Shown here piece by piece: positions 56,996 through 64,000 of a stretch of 64,000 nt of DNA. This DNA comes from Rhyacophila brunnea. Its lineage: Eukaryota > Arthropoda > Insecta > Trichoptera > Rhyacophilidae. The notes under the pieces were generated by a model. It saw only the letters and a list, made by a program, of their open reading frames with translations. It was not told where the DNA came from and searched no databases. Where the stretch lies: positions 434,001 through 498,000 of the forward strand of contig JAGYXB010001332.1 in the NCBI GenBank assembly GCA_022495005.1, in the 5' to 3' direction. The position numbers and the translations under genes are program-made. Every line of letters begins with the position of its first letter. The first letter of the stretch is position 1.

Positions 56996-58606
56996 TATTT
57001 TAATATCATCATCGCATACTGATGGATGAAAGCTTCCTCTATTTTAACGACAAATTTTATCAATTTGTTGATTAAACGGGTTTCAATAGGAATATAACAT
57101 CTATTTGACACAAAAAAGTTTTTAATCTAGGTTTACTGCCAATTATTTTTTTCTAAATACAGATTATATGTTATAACCTTTAGTAACATAACTACCTATT
57201 TATATAATCCTACAAGACACCCTGGACCGAATGGAAATTCGATCATTCATTTTTATCTTTTCCGGTTAGTGCTTTCAACGATGTTTCAGCCATTCAAGTA
57301 TTCTTCTTATGAATAATAATTTATTCTCAATAATTATACTATCTGGAGTATTCTATCAGTAGCTAGTTCCTATCTTTGTAATGTAAATCTGGATAATGAC
57401 TTTAATATCTTGATTTATAGACGGCATAAGTAGTAAAATTATTTTATATTTATATTGGGACTAATATTTACATTAAATGCAGTATTATTTAATCAACACT
57501 AAGATGCTGTATTCGTGCTAATCAATGGGTGCCGCATGTAACTATTGCATATGAAAAATAATAACCATTTCTTTTCAAAGTTCGGAGTAGGTATAATATT
57601 ATCCTATGGCCGTATAAAATATTGTTATTATATTCATATCAACCACATATAGATAAAAGATACGGTTCATTCGAGAATGAGACCTCATTTACAAAATGTT
57701 AAAAACAATTATGTAGAATTATTTGCAATCAAACTTTGAAGTAGATTTACTCAACTTAGTAATCGATACAACCTCAACGCCTCAATTATAAGTTACAATA
57801 ATTTGGTGCAATCTTAATACAAATATTGTATTACCTATATATTTATAGTTTGACAGCTATATATACAGTGGCATACGCCTAATTGTAAATGCATAGAATA
57901 TGTCAGTGCACATCAGTGCAGTGACCGAAAATAGCCACCCTCCCCTTTTTATTCTCTTGTTCTCTCGGCTGCAATCCGTTTTGGTTCACCTCTCGTTTGT
58001 TTGACAATGATCACTGGCACTGATTGGATCATAACTGGTTTCACAATGTCAAAGGTTTATTTCGTTTGTGATCTTGGTGATCTCGCAGATAAGAAGCTAA
58101 CCTTATTATGTTGAGGTTGAGGGTAAAGTTTAATATCCATCTATTTTTAGGAATTACATGCATATTTAAATAACATAAGGTATCGAGTATCTATGAATCT
58201 ACGATATAATATTCAGCATACTAAACTAGATTATAATCAATACTAATTATTAAAGAAAATTTAGGTTTGAATTACAAGGCGGTAGAATCACTTTAGGTCC
58301 TTATAAAAAGATTCCCAATACAACTTTTAATCACTTGAGATTGAAAATATCAGCATTTTAAGTTTTTGTTATGCTGTAGTTTTTGTAATGTTTTAGTTTT
58401 AGACAACTCATAACTTATTTCGATGTACTAGAGTATCCGATGTTATATACGTAATAAAATAAATTAAATGACAGTAGGTCGGGCATATCGCTCTAAGTTG
58501 ATATAATCGTTGGATAATTTCGGTCATCCAGTGGTTCACGAGAGATATAATATTTTGATCAACGAGCCACAGTAAATTGGCCAATAATAAAGTTTGGCGG
58601 AAATAA
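56996..58606. other. intron DNA, no gene called
   Basis: 1.6 kb with no convincing frame or repeat. Confidence 0.45.
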
Positions 58607-58614
58607 GTGGTAAC

Positions 58615-59347
58615 TAGAGATTCCAATCCCGGGATCCCGAGCTATTTTCGATACCTATGAATCCCGGGATTGATAAACATAATCCCGAAACTTTCGGGAT
58701 GATTTTTTTATCAATTTTATTGGAAAATAAAATAAAAACGAAAATATAACAGAAAAAATACTTTTAATGATAAATAGCTACATTAGAAATAAACTGAGTT
58801 TGAATGAAGTTTCATTTATACCCATGTGTAAGTTGCCGATTCATTTTATTTTTTCACATAAATTAATAAAAATGAGAAAGATTGGAATTGGAAACAATGC
58901 TTCCCACTTTTAACAAAGTAATTCTACCATGATCTCATACGTTTTACGACAGTTTCATGTTTGGCTGACTAATAAGATTTATGAAGCGGAAAGGCCATAA
59001 GTACACCATGATTTCTTTTTCTATTTTAAATCTCGCTAACCCATTCATTAAGTCTTTACTATCAAAAACAGCAATCTCATATTAAATTCACATTATTATT
59101 TATATTACAATATTATTTTCTCCATTAAACTTATATATTTCCAAGATTGAACGTATACAATATTAACAATAAATGTCTTAAATAATATAAATTATACCAG
59201 ATTTATTTTTGACCGATTTTATCAATGATATTTTTGTAAATATAAAATTTTTATATCAACAATGGAAAAAAATGCCAATCCCGAGATTGTCAAATTGTAA
59301 TCCCGAAATCCCGGGATCAGAATTTTGGCTCGCGATTGGATTCCCTA
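58615..59347. mobile_element. hAT-type non-autonomous element with exact 8-bp duplication
   Basis: 733 bp between exact 8-bp direct repeats GTGGTAAC (58607-58614 and 59348-59355). Inverted ends are TAGAGATTCCAATCCCGGGA and, reversed, TAGGGAATCCAATCGCGAGC. Motifs of the form AATCCCG (or CGGGATT) recur at least seven times close to both ends, a usual binding-site layout for hAT transposases. The AT-rich middle has no ORF; open frames on both strands at the right end are chance. Confidence 0.92.
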
Positions 59348-59355
59348 GTGGTAAC

Positions 59356-60060
59356 GGAAAACTATGGGCCGACAAGATTAGAAAGAACTCCAGGCCATTC
59401 TTGACCGACGGCTTTGCTTGTAAACTCTTCCAGTAGACCAGCCCATATGTACGAGCAGAAAAAGAAGAATTAGTCCTACGCCGAGCAAGAGGATCTCTTA
59501 TGGATATTATCCGTGGCTCTATCCGACTGACTTTCACTTAGGTATGCTTACATACTGTAGCTTAAAATTTTGAAAGGGATCTTTATTTAGCTACATATTT
59601 TTTCCAACTTATATGCGGCGTAAATGTGAACTCTGCCATTCTTGGTGGTGTTGGCTTGTGTGTCTCTGATACCTAATGACCTTAGGAATCGAGGGCATCC
59701 GACGTTTGTTCTCCCAAGGTGCAGAACTAACCTGCCGTTAGTGATGCCAATCGGGAGGACAATAACCGTGTTTAATGAAATCGCTTCGGATATTTATATA
59801 TTCCACTTACGTGAAGGTTAATTTAGGTGGATGTTGTTTTATAAGTTTTTAAGATAGGGTCTATCGATAGTTCACTCTGTGTGCTTCCATCTACTTTTAT
59901 TTTTTTTGCTTTATTTTATTTCTTTTCTTATTTTATTTCTTATTTTATTACTTATTGTATTATTAAGTCACATTTCTCTGTATTTTTATTTAAAAAAATT
60001 GTTAACACTTATTTTATGTCATGTCGTGAACGCTTTGAATTTGTAATTTGTTATGTTCAT
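59356..60060. other. no intact gene; probable LINE 3' region
   Basis: 59620-59800 is GC-richer (AGGAATCGAGGGCATCCGAC, AACCTGCCGTTAGTGATGCC) and, with the following T-rich stretch and the TTTGA run at 60079, looks like the 3' end of a plus-strand non-LTR element. No protein motif recognised. Confidence 0.35.
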
Positions 60061-60075
60061 TATATGTAAAATAAA

Positions 60076-60110
60076 TATATTTGATTTGATTTGATTTGAT
60101 TTGATTTATA
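60076..60110 (+). repeat. (TTTGA)n microsatellite
   Basis: Five to six TTTGA units directly after ATGTAAAATAAATATA. A simple repeat after an AATAAA-like stretch is the usual tail of several insect LINEs. Confidence 0.85.
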
Positions 60111-60420
60111 TTAGTCAACTTGTGTTTTTCGCATTTACACACCATTCCCTTTCCTATTGTCTCCCATGATAATTTACAAGAATTAAGCTCAGTCGAAGCA
60201 CACTTGATTTCGGAGTGAGATTGCCCGAGACATCCGTATACTTCAGCTATTTTCGTCACGTGTTACCTACGCACAAATTAACACCGTTTATGGTACAGGG
60301 TGGGTTGCATGGTAGGTATTATTAGATAACTGCATCTCCGTCTTAATATAATATCTACAATTGAAAATCATTTTACCGGTGTATTATTTCTTACATTATC
60401 CGGTACATTACCCTCTCTCA
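60111..60420. other. intron DNA, no feature recognised
   Basis: No coding or repeated sequence recognised. The last ~15 bases are pyrimidine-rich and end in CAG. Confidence 0.4.
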
Positions 60421-60542
60421 GGTCCAAGATAGTCAAGAATATGAAAACGATGTCGTTGCCTCATCCATCCTCCTCGGTGTACCCCGCATCAGAGTCCCAC
60501 TTAGGAATCAATCCTCATTCTGACATCACGCACTTTGTTGGA
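60421..60542 (+). CDS. weak candidate exon in phase with the exon at 41471
   Basis: A good splice acceptor (ACATTACCCTCTCTCAG) ends at about 60421. Read in phase 0, as the donor at 43060 requires, the next bases give VQDSQEYENDVVASSILLGV, PRIRVPLRNQSSF, then TGA at about 60541. The acidic start could continue the helix at the end of the large exon, and the composition is less AT-rich than the surroundings. Such agreement can arise by chance in 20 kb of intron, and no homology supports it. Confidence 0.2.
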
Positions 60543-61585
60543 TTACATTTCTACTTAGGGGAAGAGGCGCTTATACTGTGGGCTCCACAAAGTGAGATTT
60601 ATTAACGACACAGCTGGGCAAAACTTGCACGAACGTGATTGTTATATAAAGCTCAAGTAAATGACCTTCGAATGAAAGCTCAGTGCTTACTTATAACGTT
60701 CGTACCTAGAAAATATTTTCACATATTATTACTATGAATAATATCGATAAAACGCAGTCGTTAAACGCAATAAACTTATTTAAGATATGCCAATTATTAA
60801 AAGACAATGTATCTCTGCCAATTATTTTTGTTAGTGCCAATATAATTAAAATATTGATTGAAAGACGAGAAAATGCATAATGCATTTTAGGGAGATAGTA
60901 TACCTTATTGGTAGAGACCGAATGATATTCCATTTACGTTGGCCATTTTTCGCTCGGTGGGCATATCCGCTTTCACGAAAGAGCATCGTCAGACCGGAAA
61001 TGCTTTGAGCTCCACGCTATTTCCGTGGAGACGCAAAATGGGGTTGCTAATGAAAGGTGTATTTATAGGACCTTTGACATGTTGTCGCTCCAAGAAAATA
61101 AATACTTGTCTCTTATGATATCTGAAGAATTACTGACTCCCAATTTAGCTCAACGTACGAATACGGTTCATATATTATACTGAGCTTGAACATACATACA
61201 AAATATTATATCAAAAAATATGGAAGTTTGTTTCCGAATATTAATAAATAATTCAATGATATAATACAATGAAAAACGCCACAAGCTTAAATTGTATTCA
61301 ATCACCAATAAAAAAATAAATTAAGTAACTTTTTAATATTTGTTTTTATCAAACTTTGGTTGTCAGTATTAATTTTCGATACTGACCAAATTAAATTAGC
61401 AAAGTGATACTAAGTGATCATACTTGACGAAGACCCATGAACGGAGGTCTACCTAATAACCTTTTGCAATAAATGTGTATACTTGTGAAAAATTCAAAAT
61501 TAAACCACCACTCTCTTATTCGAAGTTACATTGACAGACGCTTTTCACGGGAAATGGCTCCCTATACACTGGATCTAGAATATCA
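60543..61585. other. AT-rich DNA, no gene called
   Basis: No convincing frame or repeat. Confidence 0.4.
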
Positions 61586-62280
61586 TTGGCGAAGGGTGAC
61601 TTTTGGAAAGAGGTAGGCTGTGGAGATCTGATAAAAAGAACACACTTGTCAGGTATACTTACGAGAGATAAGAAGATAATACGATATTACTACTAATGAA
61701 TATGTACACACTAATGACAACGACACACTAATTTAATGAAACTTCAAAAACTCACTGACGACATAAAATTAAGCGTTTAAATTAAGTACGTATTTTTTCA
61801 AAACATTTATAGGTACACATCAAAAATCATTAGATAAAAGTTCTTTTTATTTTTAAAAACAGTCTATATTTATTAATATTCGATTAAACACCATAGAAAT
61901 TATTATTTTTTAATTACCTAATTATTAATTATTTAGTTTTAGGCTCTGCAATCAAAGCTTACCTTAGCTCATACATTTCGACAGACTGGGCGGGCCTACG
62001 TGGCGTAAAGTATATATGAAAAAAATTGAGAATTATTTGAAACATAATCCGACATTTATTTACGTCAAGACAGATGGCGCGCTGTGGTATATTTTTTAAA
62101 ACCTTTGCAGATTGTTTTGTAATTATCTGTGTAATACATTCCTACACATACGGCATCTCTCGTTGGCAAAATAAATTATTTTATAGAATATATAATCAAA
62201 TTAGTCAATATGCAATTAAAAAATATTTTTCTTAAGAAGGTAGGCTTCAAATAATCACCTAGTATGGAGTCTTCGCCACA
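61586..62280. mobile_element. possible relative of the AGGTAGGCT-type MITE
   Basis: The left end TTGGCGAAGGGTGACTTTTG includes AGAGGTAGGCTGTGGAGATC, like the end at 52303. The right end carries GTAGGCTTCAAATAATCACC and TATGGAGTCTTCGCCA, like 50290. The outermost TGGCGAAG and CTTCGCCA are inverted, 690 bp apart. Boundaries are tentative. Confidence 0.45.
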
Positions 62281-63357
62281 GTAGAATATTGAGTAATAAC
62301 ATGTATTTTTCTCCAAACTCTAGATCAAACCCGCGCACCCACTATTCCCACTAACTACACTACTGTGGGGCGCAATTAATTATAAAGTATAGACTTTATA
62401 CCTAAATATATCTTTTTGGATATAGAAACAATTCTCACGTTATTAACACTGTGTAAGTAAATTTGGTTGTTCATTGCATTCTGTTTAATGTTATGTATTA
62501 ATTCATTATATAAGTAAAAAAATATTCAAAAGTGCATATTACATCGGAAAAGAAAGCACCTGATTTAAATCAGGCTTCTATTTTCTACTTGTTCACGGTA
62601 GATATTCTTTACTTTTTATTTACATTTCGCAAGGGACGAATGGCTCTTATTGGCTTCTGAGGGGCGGAAGAAGTTTCCTCTTCACCCTTAGAGAATTTAC
62701 AATCGAGTAGTTACTCACGCGAAGGGTAGTGAACCATAATTCAATTTGAAAATTGTCACTTTTCCTATTCGGCAGAGACTGCGGAGATTTGGCTATCTCT
62801 TTTGGAGATTTTTCGAGATTCTAATGACAGCATAAATTTCAATACCTGAATATACTTAAGAATAATCATTATCATCCCTTTTATAACAAAGTCGTCTGTA
62901 AAGCGCATGTGACTTAGATGACTCGTCATTAATGGGGGGTTTTCTGCTCTCTCAGTCAGGTAGTTTATATTCATATTGGATATATACAGAGTATTTTTCC
63001 GACAGCTAATTCTGAAGTTGATTTTAAAAAGTGATCAACCTACTAGAAGATGCTTTTGATTGTCAATATTCAATTTGCATAACTCGAAAAATTCATCAGT
63101 ATGTAGGTACATCTTTAAAAAACCTACTGAATATGAGACTAATTTTCGATAGTAGACAAATCCACCCAGTTTATTTTCAAACAACATCAAATACATTCCA
63201 ACCAAGTCATTGCAAATGCAGGTGCCATCTTGCTGTATACCTACCATACATGGCGCATTTGTTTTATTGCTAATAAAAATAAACGTTTTAGGAAGGAGAA
63301 ATGAAAATATTGCATTTCCTTACTTTGTCAAAAAGGGGATTTGATCAAATTTGAAAA
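62281..63357. other. AT-rich DNA, no gene called
   Basis: The opposing frames at 63031 (+) and 63035 (-) overlap each other and show no motif. Confidence 0.4.
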
Positions 63358-63598
63358 CTTTTTCCGACCATGTCCGATCTTAATAGGATCATATGGGCCT
63401 CCACAGAGTAGAGGTTTGTATTAACAGATTTTGTTTTTTACGAGAAATGGATGTCAGTCACTTGCTCAACCTATTAGGTACATACCCTGACTCGCACACA
63501 AATTGAAAAACGATATGTGTACTTGCCAGACCCAGGATTCGAACCTGGGACCCACGGCGTGATAGTCCAACGCTTAAGCCGCGCGGCCACCGTGGGTG
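63358..63598 (-). repeat. tRNA-derived SINE, family 1, copy D
   Basis: Full-length minus-strand copy: T-rich tail, GATCTTAATAGGATC near the tail, complement of an exact B box (GGATTCGAACC at about 63536) and of the A box (CTTAAGCCGCGCGGCCAC). Confidence 0.9.
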
Positions 63599-63663
63599 TT
63601 ACCCATGAATTATTAGTCTTTTCAAATATTGATGATTTACATCAGATAAATCAAACAAACTTA

Positions 63664-64000
63664 TAAAAAAAATCGGTGTGTGTACTTATGTACGCGCCTT
63701 ATAAGATAAACTTCTTTGGCGTTACAAAACAAAAACAAAACTTGTGATAAACTAGATTCTTCGACTAGCTCTTAATTATCTTGTTAAATTACACACTCAA
63801 GAAAAATGACCGTTCATTGGAGCGCCGTTGGTTTATTTCTATACACTTTAACTTACATTACCAAATTATATAATTATTTATCGTTGTTTTTATTTTTAAA
63901 TTAACAACTGCTTCTCTGACGTTTAATAGTTTGTTTACGTAAGGAATTGCAAATGGCCGACAATAATAAATTCGCTGCCTAGGCAACGGAACAATTCTAA
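63664..64000 (+). mobile_element. start of a second tRNA-Ile fold-back element, cut by the window edge
   Basis: Begins AAAAAATCGGTGTGTGTACT and follows the arms of 14723-16193 through ACTAGATTCTTCGACTAGCT, GAGCGCCGTTGGTTTATTTC, CTGACGTTTAATAG and TTCGCTGCCTAGGCAACGGA. It agrees better with the reversed right arm than with the left arm (it keeps the ATAATTATTTATCG segment). The tRNA-like unit would lie just beyond 64000. Confidence 0.85.

Overview
The window looks like AT-rich, gene-poor eukaryotic DNA, most likely from an insect. The supporting signs are a mariner transposon, several short non-autonomous DNA transposons with clean target-site duplications, tRNA-derived SINEs, decayed non-LTR retrotransposons, a short CCTAA/TTAGG run of the insect telomere type, and one large exon ending in a consensus GTAAG splice donor. 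Lepidoptera is plausible from the overall texture but is not proven. There is no sign of operons, ribosome binding sites or CRISPR arrays.

Only one host gene is well supported: a plus-strand coding exon at 41471-43060 (530 codons, phase-0 donor) for a Ser/Thr/Lys-rich protein with an SKIP (SxIP-type) motif and a DSGIIS motif. A GC-richer stretch with arthropod initiator-like TCAGT motifs at about 37740-38085 may be its promoter or 5' UTR. Downstream of the exon everything to 64000 looks like intron, so the intron would be at least about 17 kb (if a weak candidate exon at 60421 is real) or more than 20.9 kb. A GC-rich minus-strand segment at 1432-1830 may hold an exon or a piece of a mobile element.

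The rest is layered transposons. 1-5.4 kb: SINE, a possible element ORF, a decayed TTAA-type element interrupted by a TA-flanked MITE, a hAT MITE, and a fold-back element made of two head-to-head tRNA-like units. 5.8-7.7 kb: a 1302-bp frameshifted mariner inside a CpG-rich repeat. 8-16 kb: a TTACAA-ended MITE, LINE tails, a pogo/Tigger remnant, and a 1.47-kb fold-back with tRNA-Ile-like arms. 17-33 kb: several MITEs, inverted MITE pairs, tandem tRNA-like units, a SINE and a near-perfect hairpin. 34-41 kb: SINE remnants, two copies of a 365-bp GC-ended MITE, a fold-back, and a duplicated segment carrying a MITE right upstream of the gene. 44-50 kb: a SINE inserted with an exact 12-bp duplication in a tRNA fold-back, and a 2.2-kb TTAA element with a palindromic relative inserted in it at a TTAA. 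51-64 kb: hAT MITEs, a MITE with internal direct repeats, LINE 3' ends, a further SINE, and the start of a second tRNA-Ile fold-back cut by the window edge.

The repeats can be ordered in time where one interrupts another (SINE in tRNA fold-back; MITE in TTAA element; TTAA palindrome in TTAA element; GC-ended MITE in another repeat). The most unusual structures are the two families of fold-back elements whose arms are tRNA-derived. All family names below rest on reading motifs and repeat ends by eye; no database search was run.
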